Positions 34,112 through 42,597 of a DNA stretch of 64,000 nucleotides are shown here, piece after piece. The position numbers and the translations under genes are program-made. This DNA is from an uncultured Ruminiclostridium sp. (GTDB taxonomy: Bacteria > Bacillota > Clostridia > Oscillospirales > Ruminococcaceae). The stretch spans positions 62,001 through 126,000 of the forward strand of contig CAKSFR010000006.1 in NCBI GenBank assembly GCA_934454635.1. The letters run 5' to 3'. The notes under the pieces were generated by a model that worked only from the letters and a program-made list of their open reading frames with translations, was not told the DNA's origin and ran no database searches. The stretch's first letter is position 1, and each line of letters begins with the position of its first letter.

Positions 34112-34911
34112 GTAATCTCAGTGCATCGGAGCGGCTTGCCGTTATCCGTACAAAGGATCGTCCTACCGTTATGGACTATATTCCCGCTGTTTTTAATAAC
34201 TTTCTTGAAATGCATGGCGATCGCTTCTACGGCGATGACGCCGCTATAATCGGCGGTATCGCTACGCTTGATTCGATACCCGTGACGGTTATCGCGCAGG
34301 TAAAGGGAAGAAATCTCGAGGAAAATAAGCGCACAAACTTCTCTATGCCGCACCCGGAGGGATACCGTAAGGCGCTGCGGCTTGCAAAACAGGCGGAGAA
34401 GTTTCACCGCCCCGTGATATGTCTGGTCGATACCCCCGGCGCTTTCTGCGGGGTTGAAGCAGAAAAGCGCGGACAGGGCGAAGCTATCGCGAAAAATCTG
34501 ATGGAATTTATGACGCTTAAAACTCCTGTAGTTTCAGTCGTTCTCGGCGAGGGCGGAAGCGGCGGAGCGCTTGCTCTGGCTGTATGCGACGAGTTGGCAA
34601 TGCTCGAAAACGCGCTCTATTCCGTAATTTCTCCGCGCGGCTTTGCATCGATTCTCTGGAAAGACGCAAGCAGGGAAAGCGAGGCTGCCGAGCTGATGAA
34701 AATTACGGCGGAGGATCTGCTTCGTTTCGGCGTTTGCGAGAAAATTATAAGCGAGCCTGCGGGCGGCGCACATAACGATCCCGAGCTTATGGCGGCAAAT
34801 CTCTCGGAATATCTGACCGAGGCTGTTCCGCGCCTTATGAAAAAGGACACTGCCGAGCTGCTTGACGCGAGGTATGAGAAGTTTCGTAAGATAGGGATGT
34901 TCTGTGAGTAA
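34108..34911 (+). CDS. accA: Acetyl-CoA carboxylase carboxyltransferase alpha subunit AccA, 267 aa
   Basis: Partner of AccD. The core motifs are FYGDDAAIIGGIA, VDTPGAFCGVEAEKRGQ and LGEGGSGGALALAV, plus YSVISPRGFASILWKD. It lacks the long N-terminal helix of proteobacterial AccA, as is usual in Firmicutes. The next gene, acpP, has its own promoter 100 bases downstream. Confidence 0.97.
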   Translation: MSNLSASERLAVIRTKDRPTVMDYIPAVFNNFLEMHGDRFYGDDAAIIGGIATLDSIPVTVIAQVKGRNLEENKRTNFSMPHPEGYRKALRLAKQAEKFHRPVICLVDTPGAFCGVEAEKRGQGEAIAKNLMEFMTLKTPVVSVVLGEGGSGGALALAVCDELAMLENALYSVISPRGFASILWKDASRESEAAELMKITAEDLLRFGVCEKIISEPAGGAHNDPELMAANLSEYLTEAVPRLMKKDTAELLDARYEKFRKIGMFCE

Positions 34912-35011
34912 CCAAGAGATATTGAAGCTGCACAAAAAAAGCCTTTTTTTGCGCATAATATATAGCAAATGGCAAAAATTTTAAAAAAATCAAAATTTTT
35001 AATAAAAGCTA

Positions 35012-35040
35012 TTGATTTTTTATTTTTTATCATTTATAAT
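35012..35040 (+). promoter_or_regulatory. Promoter of acpP
   Basis: TTGATT (35012-35017), 17-base spacer, TATAAT (35035-35040), 60 bases before the ATG. A separate promoter fits the high level of acyl carrier protein needed. Confidence 0.75.
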
Positions 35041-35100
35041 GGTAAAAGTCAAGGCATTATAAGCCAGTTCAATTATTAAGATATACGGAGGACAAGTAAA

Positions 35101-35331
35101 ATGATTTTTGAAAAGGTTAGAAGTATTATTGTTGACCAGCTCGACGTTGATGAAGAAAAGGTTACCATGAACGCTAATATCCAGGACGATCTCGGTGCGG
35201 ATTCGCTTGATATTGTTGACCTCGTAATGAGCTTTGAGGACGAATTTGACCTCGAGATTCCGGACGATCAGGTGGAGAACATCAAGACTGTCGGCGACGT
35301 TGTAAAATACATTGAAGAAAAGACCGAATAA
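35101..35331 (+). CDS. acpP: Acyl carrier protein, 76 aa
   Basis: Carries the growing acyl chain on a phosphopantetheine arm attached to Ser35 in [13 protein letters not shown]. Small, very acidic and four-helical; length typical. ACGGAGGA precedes the ATG. It ends the fatty acid gene block. Confidence 0.97.
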   Translation: MIFEKVRSIIVDQLDVDEEKVTMNANIQDDLGADSLDIVDLVMSFEDEFDLEIPDDQVENIKTVGDVVKYIEEKTE

Positions 35332-35344
35332 TTCACAAAAAAGA

Positions 35345-35373
35345 AAAGCTCCCTTATATGGGGAGCTTTTTTG
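35345..35373. terminator. Bidirectional terminator after acpP
   Basis: AAAGCTCCC (35345-35353) pairs with GGGAGCTTT (35361-35369), with T and A tracts on the two sides, between convergent genes. Confidence 0.9.
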
Positions 35374-35384
35374 TTGCCTTAATT

Positions 35385-36002
35385 TCAGCCATTGAGGTTC
35401 GCGATCGCTTCCTTGAGCGTGTTTTCAAGGGATTCGGACTCGTAGAAGCAGATAAGGTATACATATCCGCCGTCGCTGCCGACAATGGTCTTTTCAGCGC
35501 TTTCCTGCTGTTCGGGGTAGAAAGCTACCTCGTTGATAAGCTGGTCCTTACGCTTGTTCAGAAATTCGAGGGCTGCGTCTTCCTGTCCTGCCTTGGGCTT
35601 TGCAACGGTGATCTCAAAAAGATGAACGCTTATGACATTTGTTATAACGCTGTATTCATCGAACAGGTCGAGATCGTAGTTCATTACGTCCTTGAGCATT
35701 TCATCGTCTGCCTGCATTGTGGAGTAGTCCTTGATCTCGTCGTTTTTCAGCACCGCGTCTGTCAGCTTCTGGCAGTCGGTCTGCTCAGCCGCGTCTACGT
35801 CGTCAGCGGCAGGCTCATCTGTCGTGGGCTGGGATTCGGGTGCGTCCTCGGGAGAGGTCGTGCCGCTTGTAAGCTCGGTAGTTGTGGTAGATTCGGCGGT
35901 CGTCGTAGTGGTTGTCGCGTCGGCGCTGTTATTGTTTGAGCAGGCGCTCATCGAAAGCAGCAGGGAAGCTGCAAGAAGCGTCGAGATGATTTTCTTTTTC
36001 AT
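35385..36002 (-). CDS. DUF4358-type lipoprotein, 205 aa
   Basis: Signal peptide with lipobox LSMSAC, then a Thr/Glu/Ser-rich linker (residues ~22-75). The C-terminal domain (~80-205) has VISVHLFEITVAKPKAGQ, a NKRKDQLINEVAFYPEQQ helix and VGSDGGYVYLICFYE, which resemble the DUF4358 family found in Clostridia, function unknown. It stands alone, with the GH26 gene upstream in the same direction. Confidence 0.75.
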   Translation of the reverse strand: MKKKIISTLLAASLLLSMSACSNNNSADATTTTTTAESTTTTELTSGTTSPEDAPESQPTTDEPAADDVDAAEQTDCQKLTDAVLKNDEIKDYSTMQADDEMLKDVMNYDLDLFDEYSVITNVISVHLFEITVAKPKAGQEDAALEFLNKRKDQLINEVAFYPEQQESAEKTIVGSDGGYVYLICFYESESLENTLKEAIANLNG

Positions 36003-36031
36003 AAAATTCTCCTTTGTCTTTGTGCATCATT

Positions 36032-37153
36032 TTATTTTTGTTCATTCCGAAATTTTTCGGGAAGCCCGCTGTTTCCCTTATAGAACGGAAGTCTGTCAAG
36101 CGTAATGCAGTACGGATTCTGAAACGCTTTCATTAAGAACACTTCGTTCAGATACTTTTGGTTGCAATACGGCTGATTTTTTTTGTTAAAAACAGGTTTC
36201 CAGCCTTCAACGGCGTAAACGAAGCTTCCCCACCACGGAAGCCACCATAGCCATTTTACGCCTTCGCGCTTCAATTCATCGGGGTCTGGAATAAATCCGC
36301 ACTCGCTGAGCGCCGCCATTTTTCCGTTCGTATATGATGTTACGTTGTCAAAGCGCGGTTTCTGGGAACTGTGGTCGTTGGGAATTTCGCTGTAAATATC
36401 CTCGCCGCAGATATCGAACGTGTTGGGATGAACAGCCATATCCTTATCTTGTCCGTTCCAGACCCAGATTATGTTGCTGAGCTTATGGAAATTCTCAAAA
36501 CGGTCAAAAATCATATACCAAAGCTTTTTATATGCGGCAACGCTTTCTTCGGGGCTGTCTTCGCGTCTGCCCCACCAGAACCATGAACCGTTTGCCTCGT
36601 GAAGCGGGCGGAACAGTACGGGAATATCTTCCTGTTCAAATCGGCGCAAAACGGCTGCCGCTTTATCAATTCTTGTTACTGCAAAGTCGTATTCTTTTGT
36701 TCCGGGAGTTACCGCGCGGAGCAGGTCAAAAGAGGTTTTATGGTCGTAGCTGGTTGTTTTGTAGTAAAACGACCATGTGCAGTTTTCTGTGTTGTCCATG
36801 TCATCGGGGGCGTACCAGTGCCAGCAGAGTGTAATGATGCAGCCGGTGTCTTTTGCCCATTTTATTGCACGATTTACCTGATCGTCGCCCTTTTTCTTAT
36901 CCATATCCATAAGGTCATATCCGCGGACTGCGGGAAGCTTTCCCGTTGCGTTGAAATATACGACGTCCTCAAGCTCCTCTTGCTGAAGGTACTGCTGTCC
37001 TGCAAGAATGTGCCTGCCGTAAATGCTTTTCAGGTAATCGAAAAGGCGTTTGGCGGATTCTCCCGCGTTGCGTGAAACAAGTTTATCGGGATTTACCGGT
37101 CTGCTGTTTAAATCGCGCATGAGCGCGTCAAAATCGGTTGTATATGTGTTCAT
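36032..37153 (-). CDS. GH26 beta-mannanase family protein without a signal peptide, 373 aa
   Basis: Cleaves beta-1,4-mannan or mixed-link glucan. The acid/base Glu186 is in FRPLHEANGSWFWW, the nucleophile Glu284 in AALSECGFIP; TLCWHWYAP and WVWNGQD line the cleft. I chose ATG 37153 (AAAGGAAC upstream). Read further upstream, the frame only runs through the GC-rich repeat. With this start there is no signal peptide, so the enzyme would be cytoplasmic and act on imported mannooligosaccharides, unusual for GH26. Confidence 0.9.
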   Translation of the reverse strand: MNTYTTDFDALMRDLNSRPVNPDKLVSRNAGESAKRLFDYLKSIYGRHILAGQQYLQQEELEDVVYFNATGKLPAVRGYDLMDMDKKKGDDQVNRAIKWAKDTGCIITLCWHWYAPDDMDNTENCTWSFYYKTTSYDHKTSFDLLRAVTPGTKEYDFAVTRIDKAAAVLRRFEQEDIPVLFRPLHEANGSWFWWGRREDSPEESVAAYKKLWYMIFDRFENFHKLSNIIWVWNGQDKDMAVHPNTFDICGEDIYSEIPNDHSSQKPRFDNVTSYTNGKMAALSECGFIPDPDELKREGVKWLWWLPWWGSFVYAVEGWKPVFNKKNQPYCNQKYLNEVFLMKAFQNPYCITLDRLPFYKGNSGLPEKFRNEQK

Positions 37154-37183
37154 GATGTTCCTTTCTTTTGTGTGGTGGGAGTG

Positions 37184-37280
37184 GGCGCGCCGTGTTTTGC
37201 GCGGGCTTTGCCCGCGCGAAAGCCTGCGGCGAAGCCGCAGGGCGCAAGCTTGCGCTAAGCGCAAGTTTGCGCGGCGCGCC
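37184..37280 (+). repeat. 97-bp GC-rich multi-hairpin repeat, copy A
   Basis: Bounded by GGCGCGCC at both ends. Inside are GCGCGGGC-ttt-GCCCGCGC, CCTGCGGC-gaa-GCCGCAGG and CTTGCGC-taa-GCGCAAG, all with three-base loops. Copy B at 37463 is identical except for one base. Confidence 0.92.
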
Positions 37281-37462
37281 CGTTTGAATGTAGCAGAAAG
37301 TGTGCGGGTTTAAGGTTTCATATAGGGTAAGCGGTGCGTCGAATCAAGCAGCGCAAGAGAAGCTTCAGGCGCAATGGGAAAAGGTTCATGATTCGGGGCA
37401 AACCCTCGCCCGCTCCGCTCGCCGCTTCTCCGAAGCGCCTCGGGAGAGCGCTCGGGTTTGCC

Positions 37463-37559
37463 GGCGCGCCGTGTTTTGCGCGGGCTTTGCCCGCGCAAAA
37501 GCCTGCGGCGAAGCCGCAGGGCGCAAGCTTGCGCTAAGCGCAAGTTTGCGCGGCGCGCC
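37463..37559 (+). repeat. 97-bp GC-rich multi-hairpin repeat, copy B
   Basis: Same orientation as copy A, one difference (A for G after the first hairpin). The 557-base gap 37154-37711 holds only these two copies, a 182-base unique stretch between them and the miniature element at 37611; I see no gene in it. Confidence 0.92.
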
Positions 37560-37610
37560 GCTCCCACTCCGCAAATATCGCCGAAGCCCGCAAGCCTCGG
37601 CGCCGCCTTA

Positions 37611-37711
37611 TACTAAGCACCAATAAAACCATAGATAAAAAATTCTGGTATAACCTATACATTCAAAGATCACACTCGATTTTTTGTATAGTTTTTAATT
37701 GGTGCTGAGTA
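37611..37711 (-). mobile_element. Miniature inverted-repeat element, copy 6 (101 bp)
   Basis: Begins TACTAAGCACCAAT and ends ATTGGTGCTGAGTA; TTA flanks at 37608-37610 and 37712-37714. The right TTA, read on the minus strand, is the TAA stop of the DUF4956 gene. It is nearly identical to copy 2. Confidence 0.93.
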
Positions 37712-38389
37712 TTAGTTCATATACTCGCCGCTGTATTCAAGCAGCGTTACGGAGGACACGCCGTCAATTTCCTGAAATCTGGAAATGTGCGAGGTGTCGT
37801 TATTTTTCACCTTTACTTCAATGGTGAGCTCGTTTGAGCCGCCTGTTTTGGTCTTGTTCTTTAAGCGGTATTTCATCGCGCCGAGAACTGCATTAACGTT
37901 GGATTCGGCGTTATCGGTGTAGTGAACTATGAGCAGGTAGTTGCGCTTCTGGGTCTTTATCGCGCTGAACACTATGTATATCGCGGCGATAAGAATCGTT
38001 CCGAAAACCGCTGCGAAATAAAGTCCCGCACCTGCGGTTATGCCCGCTGCGATAGACCAGAAAAGGAATCCGATGTCGAGCGGATCCTTTATCGCCGCAC
38101 GGAAGCGCACGATAGAGAGCGCGCCGACCATACCGAGTGAGAGAACAACGTTTGAACTGATAGTCATGATGATGAAGCCTGTGATTGAGGTTATCATTAC
38201 GAGAAGAATGTTGAAATTGTCGCTGTAAACGACTCCGCGGTAGCAGAAGCGGTATACCAGATAGATGATTATTCCGCAGACGAGCGCGGAGAGCATTGCG
38301 GCAATCATTCCCGCAGGAGTAAGCGCGGTGAAATTCAGTGCGTCCTTGAAAAGCTGTAAAGTGTCGTCGATTATGCTTAATATTTTCAT
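37712..38389 (-). CDS. DUF4956 family membrane protein, 225 aa
   Basis: Four membrane spans in the first ~145 residues, with the family motif LGMVGALSIVRFRAAIKDPLD between spans, followed by a ~80-residue cytoplasmic ferredoxin-like domain ending in DGVSSVTLLEYSGE. DUF4956 proteins are regularly encoded next to VTC-domain proteins, as here (24 bp), and the pair is thought to act in polyphosphate or phosphate-related membrane processes; the role is unproven. The stop codon coincides with the element's target duplication. Confidence 0.88.
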   Translation of the reverse strand: MKILSIIDDTLQLFKDALNFTALTPAGMIAAMLSALVCGIIIYLVYRFCYRGVVYSDNFNILLVMITSITGFIIMTISSNVVLSLGMVGALSIVRFRAAIKDPLDIGFLFWSIAAGITAGAGLYFAAVFGTILIAAIYIVFSAIKTQKRNYLLIVHYTDNAESNVNAVLGAMKYRLKNKTKTGGSNELTIEVKVKNNDTSHISRFQEIDGVSSVTLLEYSGEYMN

Positions 38390-38412
38390 TTTATTTTATC
38401 CTTTCGCGGATT

Positions 38413-39126
38413 TTATATTCCGAAACGGAGCTGTTTTGCCTTATCGCTGCACAAAATAAATTTAGAAACAGAGTCGTAATCAAGCGGAACGCCCGAGAGG
38501 ATCTGCTCTATAAATCCGGGCAGAAAATTGTCGTATTTTACTTCGAGAAGTATGTCGCCCTGCTCAAACACCGGCGAAAAAACCGCTTTTTCGTCAAACA
38601 TATCAAATGTGTTTGCGCAGACGGAAAGCCCGCTGTCGAATGTCAGGCGAACGTTTCCCGCGTCGCACAGATACGGTTCGCGGTAATAGTCAACGATTAC
38701 CGCAGGCTTTTGCAGAACGGCGGAGGTTGAATAGAAAAAGTCCTCCGCCGCTGTGCCGAGAAAGCGCTCGTCGGCAAGAAACGACGTTTTTCCGTTTAAA
38801 ATATCGGTGTATTCGCCGCGCGTAAGAAGCGCGCTTTTTTTATACCCTACGTTATTTTCCTTGCATTTTTCTTCAAGGCGTATAAAAGATGGGTCAAGGT
38901 CGTATGTGCGTATGCGGAATTTTTTTCGGTAGAGCATTCCGTTCATTTTTTCGCGGTATGCAGTTTCGTAAACGTCGTCAAAGTAAAGGCTCGTTATGCG
39001 GTATCCCCCGCTTTGGGCGTGTTCGTCGGGCTTCATTACCGCGCGGAAGCGCTGCCGCAGAACCTCGTATGTACCGCGAGAAACCCAGTATTTCAGCTCG
39101 TGGCGGTATTGTCTGTTGTATCTCAT
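38413..39126 (-). CDS. VTC-domain protein (polyphosphate polymerase-like), 237 aa
   Basis: The VTC tunnel-fold domain covers the whole protein: RHELKYWVSRG at the start, YRITSLYFDD, KFRIRTYD, RLEEKCKENN, a YYREPY motif and LLEVKYDNFLP, with the basic and acidic residues that bind nucleotide and metal. Eukaryotic Vtc4 makes polyphosphate with this domain; the bacterial form's activity is inferred. It overlaps the shikimate-kinase-like gene by four bases. Confidence 0.88.
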   Translation of the reverse strand: MRYNRQYRHELKYWVSRGTYEVLRQRFRAVMKPDEHAQSGGYRITSLYFDDVYETAYREKMNGMLYRKKFRIRTYDLDPSFIRLEEKCKENNVGYKKSALLTRGEYTDILNGKTSFLADERFLGTAAEDFFYSTSAVLQKPAVIVDYYREPYLCDAGNVRLTFDSGLSVCANTFDMFDEKAVFSPVFEQGDILLEVKYDNFLPGFIEQILSGVPLDYDSVSKFILCSDKAKQLRFGI

Positions 39127-39635
39127 AAGCCTCCTGCGCCTGAAATTTCTTCGATTATCTTTGCGACAACGTCCTCAATATGCATATTGTCGCACTTTAC
39201 GCGGTAATCGGCGTATTTTTCATAGTACGGGCTTCGCTCGCGGAATATATCCTCGATCGTCATGCCCTTTTTTGCGGCTATCCCGCGCGTTTTTATGTTG
39301 GTAAGGCGGCAGATAAGCTCCTCGCAGCTCACTTCAAGATAAACGCATATCCCGCGCCGCTTGAGATGCTCCATGCCCTTTTCGCAGAACACCGCGCTTC
39401 CGCCCGTGGCAAGAACGGTGTTGTTTTCGGCGGTCACCGAAAGCAGCGCACGTTCCTCAAATTCGCGGAAACGCTCCGTCCCGTATTTGTCCACAAGAGT
39501 TTGCAGTTTTTCATTCTGCTGAAGCTGAATTATAAGGTCGGTGTCGATAAAATCCATACCGAGCGTTTTTGCAAGGATAACCCCGACTGTGCTTTTTCCG
39601 CAGCCGGGCATTCCCGTTAAAATAATATTTTCCAT
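39123..39635 (-). CDS. Second shikimate kinase family protein, 170 aa
   Basis: P-loop TGMPGCGKSTVG, DTDLIIQ, FREFEERAL and ATGGSAVF follow the shikimate kinase pattern, but the third glycine of ATGGGA is Ser and the lid (NIKTRGIAAKKG) lacks the usual RRPL, so the substrate may differ. I chose ATG 39635; upstream there is only a TTG and no good ribosome binding site, suggesting coupling to the preceding APH gene. The classic AroK is at 24466. Confidence 0.82.
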   Translation of the reverse strand: MENIILTGMPGCGKSTVGVILAKTLGMDFIDTDLIIQLQQNEKLQTLVDKYGTERFREFEERALLSVTAENNTVLATGGSAVFCEKGMEHLKRRGICVYLEVSCEELICRLTNIKTRGIAAKKGMTIEDIFRERSPYYEKYADYRVKCDNMHIEDVVAKIIEEISGAGGL

Positions 39636-39646
39636 TTTGTTTAATT

Positions 39647-40543
39647 TTAATACCAAGTGGGGATAAATCCCTCAAATTCGTTGTATTCGCGAACGGTTTT
39701 TTCTGCGAAGCGCACCGCCTCGTCAAGCGCTACGCGCCCGTAGGGGTATGCGTCGCAGATCCCTCTGATAATGTCCGCAGCGGTGTAGAACGCCATAAGC
39801 GCAAAGAAATCGCCCGGAATAGTTCCGCCGAAATAGCCGTTTATTTGTCCGCGAGAAAACGGCACGCTGCACGAACGACGTATGCACTGAAAATCCATAT
39901 ACGGGTCGCCCCAGCACCAGCGGTCGAAGTCGATGACCCCGTAGCCGCCGTTCTTGTCGAGTATAAGATTGCCCGAACGAAAGTCGCCGTGAACGGCTGT
40001 CTGCGGTCTGTTTTTGAGCAGGTCGCGGCGTTCGCGCAGAAATGAAATCGTTTTATCTGAGCCGCGGAACGTAAGGTGGAAGCTTTCAAAACGCTTCAGC
40101 ATTTCGTCAAGACGCTCGGCGAAATATATGTCCCACGGGAGGATATCGTCGGGAGCGCGGACGGTGTGGATATATTTAAGGAGCTGTCCCGCTTTTTCGC
40201 CGTATCTTGCCTGTTCGGGGGTGTGCAGGTTCAGAATCCTGCCGTCTGCGTCAACGCCTTCGACCCACGAATAGATCGTGTACGCAAGCTTGTCCCCGCC
40301 GCACGCCGCGACCTCAATGGGGACGTTCATATTCAGACCGAGCGTGTCGAAAATATATTTAGCGAAAATAGCGCTGTCGCGGTGGCGCTTATAGTTGGAA
40401 ATATCGCTTGTCCGCAGGATAAGCTGTATGCCGTTGTTGCGGATAATGTGATATTTGTTCTCGCCCGAGCGTCCAAGGTCTATCGGCGTTATTTCAAGCC
40501 AGTTCGGATAATCCGCAATGTCGTGAAGTTCTTCAAAATCCAC
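39647..40543 (-). CDS. Aminoglycoside phosphotransferase (APH) fold kinase, 298 aa
   Basis: Protein-kinase-like small-molecule kinase: VHGDFRSGNLILD is the catalytic loop and GVIDFDRWCWGDPYMD the metal-binding motif. The N-terminal lobe has LILRTSD in place of the ATP-binding Lys strand. Family members phosphorylate sugars, choline or antibiotics; nothing here points to resistance. It lies in the alr-PHP-APH-kinase-VTC run. Confidence 0.82.
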   Translation of the reverse strand: MDFEELHDIADYPNWLEITPIDLGRSGENKYHIIRNNGIQLILRTSDISNYKRHRDSAIFAKYIFDTLGLNMNVPIEVAACGGDKLAYTIYSWVEGVDADGRILNLHTPEQARYGEKAGQLLKYIHTVRAPDDILPWDIYFAERLDEMLKRFESFHLTFRGSDKTISFLRERRDLLKNRPQTAVHGDFRSGNLILDKNGGYGVIDFDRWCWGDPYMDFQCIRRSCSVPFSRGQINGYFGGTIPGDFFALMAFYTAADIIRGICDAYPYGRVALDEAVRFAEKTVREYNEFEGFIPTWY

Positions 40544-40590
40544 ACGGAAGCCCCCTTTCTACCTAATTATAATATAAAATATGCAAAAAA

Positions 40591-41268
40591 TCAAGCGCCG
40601 TGCGTATCGAAAATGCTGTATTTTCCGTTTTTTATCAGCTCGATAAAGTGCGCGCCGCTTTGTATTTTTTCATCAGTTTCAATTCCGCAGAGCCGCTCCT
40701 GTTCGCCCGAATGGTTGTCGCTGCCCGCAGTCGGCATAAGCGAATAGTGTTTTGCGTAAAACGCTGCGATTTCGTTCGCCTCGTCGGGATTGCAGCCGTT
40801 GATTATTTCGCAGCCCGTGCATTTTCTCGGGAAAAGTCTTATCATTGAGATATAGCTTGCCTCGCGGAAAGGGTGCGCCTGAACGATCATTCCGCCCTCG
40901 CTCGCAACAAGGTCGCAATAGCTGTTCGGGTCCATTTTAAGCAGCAGTGGGTGAGCAAGCAGCCACTGCTTGTCCAGCCCGTAGGTGAGCAGGTCTGCGC
41001 CCATATAGGAATATTCCCAGCCGAAGAATACGTCTACGCCAAGCTCGTCGCCCACGCGCTTCGCATTCTCGTAGCCGAGGCAGAAGCGCTCAACGCGTTC
41101 GTTCCACGGCAGTGAAGCGGGAACGCAGGTGTTTCCGTTGAAGAAGTGGTCTGTCACGAAAACACCCGTAAATCCGCGGCTTTTATAGAATTTTACCTGC
41201 TTTTCGGCGCTCGCGCTTGCGCAGGCGCTTGTTTCGGCAGTGTGGAAATGCGTTTCGTATCGGTACAT
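40591..41268 (-). CDS. PHP-domain metal-dependent phosphoesterase, 225 aa
   Basis: Metal ligands of the PHP fold are visible in ETHFHTAET, VTDHFF, FFGWEYS, IVQAHPF and the late AGSDNHSG. Such stand-alone PHP proteins hydrolyse phosphomonoesters or nucleotides; the substrate is unknown. It begins 16 bp after alr. Confidence 0.88.
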   Translation of the reverse strand: MYRYETHFHTAETSACASASAEKQVKFYKSRGFTGVFVTDHFFNGNTCVPASLPWNERVERFCLGYENAKRVGDELGVDVFFGWEYSYMGADLLTYGLDKQWLLAHPLLLKMDPNSYCDLVASEGGMIVQAHPFREASYISMIRLFPRKCTGCEIINGCNPDEANEIAAFYAKHYSLMPTAGSDNHSGEQERLCGIETDEKIQSGAHFIELIKNGKYSIFDTHGA

Positions 41269-41283
41269 TTTTAAGCTCCTTGA

Positions 41284-42408
41284 TTATTCTATCGGTTCGC
41301 CGTTTCTTACCCCGACGCGCGGAATACGCGCGCTGACACGGCAGAGAAGCTCATACCCGATCGTTCCCAGACTGTCCGCAATGTTATCGACCATAATTTC
41401 GGGTATTGAATCTGAGTATATTTCGGCAATATCTCCGACGGAAACGTTCTTTCCCGTAACGTCCACGATTGTCTGATCCATGCATATCCGCCCGCATATC
41501 GGGCAGCGCTGACCGTTAATGCAGACCGCGCCCTTTCCCGAAAGCGCGCGCGAATACCCGTCGGCATAGCCTATCGGGATCACCGCAAGGCGCATGGGCG
41601 CTTCTGAAACGAACGTTCTTCCGTAGCTTACGGGGACTCCTGCGGGAATATCCTTGAGCTGGCAGACGCGCGCGCGCAGCCGCATTACGGGCGTGAGCGA
41701 TATAGGCAGCTTTTCGGCGGTGTTGGGCATACAGCCGTAGGTGATAATGCCGCTGCGCACGATCTCGCCGCCGAAATCGCTGTGATAGAGTATTCCGCCG
41801 CTGTTCTGCGAATAGACGGGAATGCCTACCTTCTTTGCTTTTTCGCCTATTTTGTTCAGTTTTTCCTGCTGTCCGCGTGTGTATTCGTCGTCGTCGGGGT
41901 CTGTGCTGTCGGCGCAGGCGAAGTGCGTATAAACGCCCTCTACCGACAGTCCCGGCAGAGCGAGTATCTCCGAAAGCTCCTCGGGGGTATCGATACCGAT
42001 ACGGGTCATGCCGGTGTTAGCCTTGACATGGACGCGGATTTTCACGCCGTTTTCAAGCGCGTAGTCGGAAAGGCTTTTCGCAAAGCCCGTTTCGCCGACC
42101 GTCTGAATAAGGTTATGCGATATAAGTTCGGAGAACTGCTCCTCGTCGCAGTAGCCGAAAATCAGGATTTCGGCTTCGGGGAGGATCTCGCGCAGCTCCA
42201 GCGCTTCAGCCATGCATGAAACCGCGAAATATTTTACGCCGATACGAAAAAGCTCAGGCGCGGCAATTTTTACGCCGTGACCGTAGGCGTTAGCCTTAAC
42301 GACCGCCATTATTGTTTTTCCGGGCGCGGCTGCGCGAATTGCTTCAACATTCGCGTCAAGCGCGTTGAGATTTATCTCAGCCCATGCTCTATGTAATAAT
42401 TTCTTCAC
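41284..42408 (-). CDS. alr: Alanine racemase, 374 aa
   Basis: PLP enzyme making D-alanine for peptidoglycan. The PLP Lys lies in AVVKANAYGHG near the N-terminus, the catalytic Tyr in VSYGRTFVSE, and GYADGYSRALSGKG and CMDQTIVDV are family motifs. Length is typical. It is the first gene of the leftward run that ends at DUF4956. Confidence 0.97.
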   Translation of the reverse strand: MKKLLHRAWAEINLNALDANVEAIRAAAPGKTIMAVVKANAYGHGVKIAAPELFRIGVKYFAVSCMAEALELREILPEAEILIFGYCDEEQFSELISHNLIQTVGETGFAKSLSDYALENGVKIRVHVKANTGMTRIGIDTPEELSEILALPGLSVEGVYTHFACADSTDPDDDEYTRGQQEKLNKIGEKAKKVGIPVYSQNSGGILYHSDFGGEIVRSGIITYGCMPNTAEKLPISLTPVMRLRARVCQLKDIPAGVPVSYGRTFVSEAPMRLAVIPIGYADGYSRALSGKGAVCINGQRCPICGRICMDQTIVDVTGKNVSVGDIAEIYSDSIPEIMVDNIADSLGTIGYELLCRVSARIPRVGVRNGEPIE

Positions 42409-42457
42409 TGAAATGCTCCTGTAAATGAATTACGGAAACTCTTTTCACGGTTTCCTA

Positions 42458-42486
42458 TTGAATTTTTTAAAAAAATGTGTTAAAAT
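42458..42486 (+). promoter_or_regulatory. Promoter of the LCP-like gene
   Basis: TTGAAT (42458-42463), 17-base spacer, TGT-TAAAAT (42478-42486), in the divergent region between alr and 42598. Confidence 0.65.
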
Positions 42487-42597
42487 AAGAAATAATAATG
42501 CTTCAAAGACTCTTATCCTATTTATTATATACTTTTTACTCCGAAATTTCAACTGTTTTACGGGTTTATTTTTACAATTTGTTTGAAAGGTGCTGAA

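Noticed and set aside
37300..37626. Arg/Ala-rich open frames around the GC-rich repeats
   Set aside because: They are translations of the 97-bp repeat and have no conserved features or ribosome binding sites.
39647..40543. Aminoglycoside resistance gene
   Set aside because: The APH fold is broad and the chromosomal housekeeping context gives no sign of antibiotic resistance.
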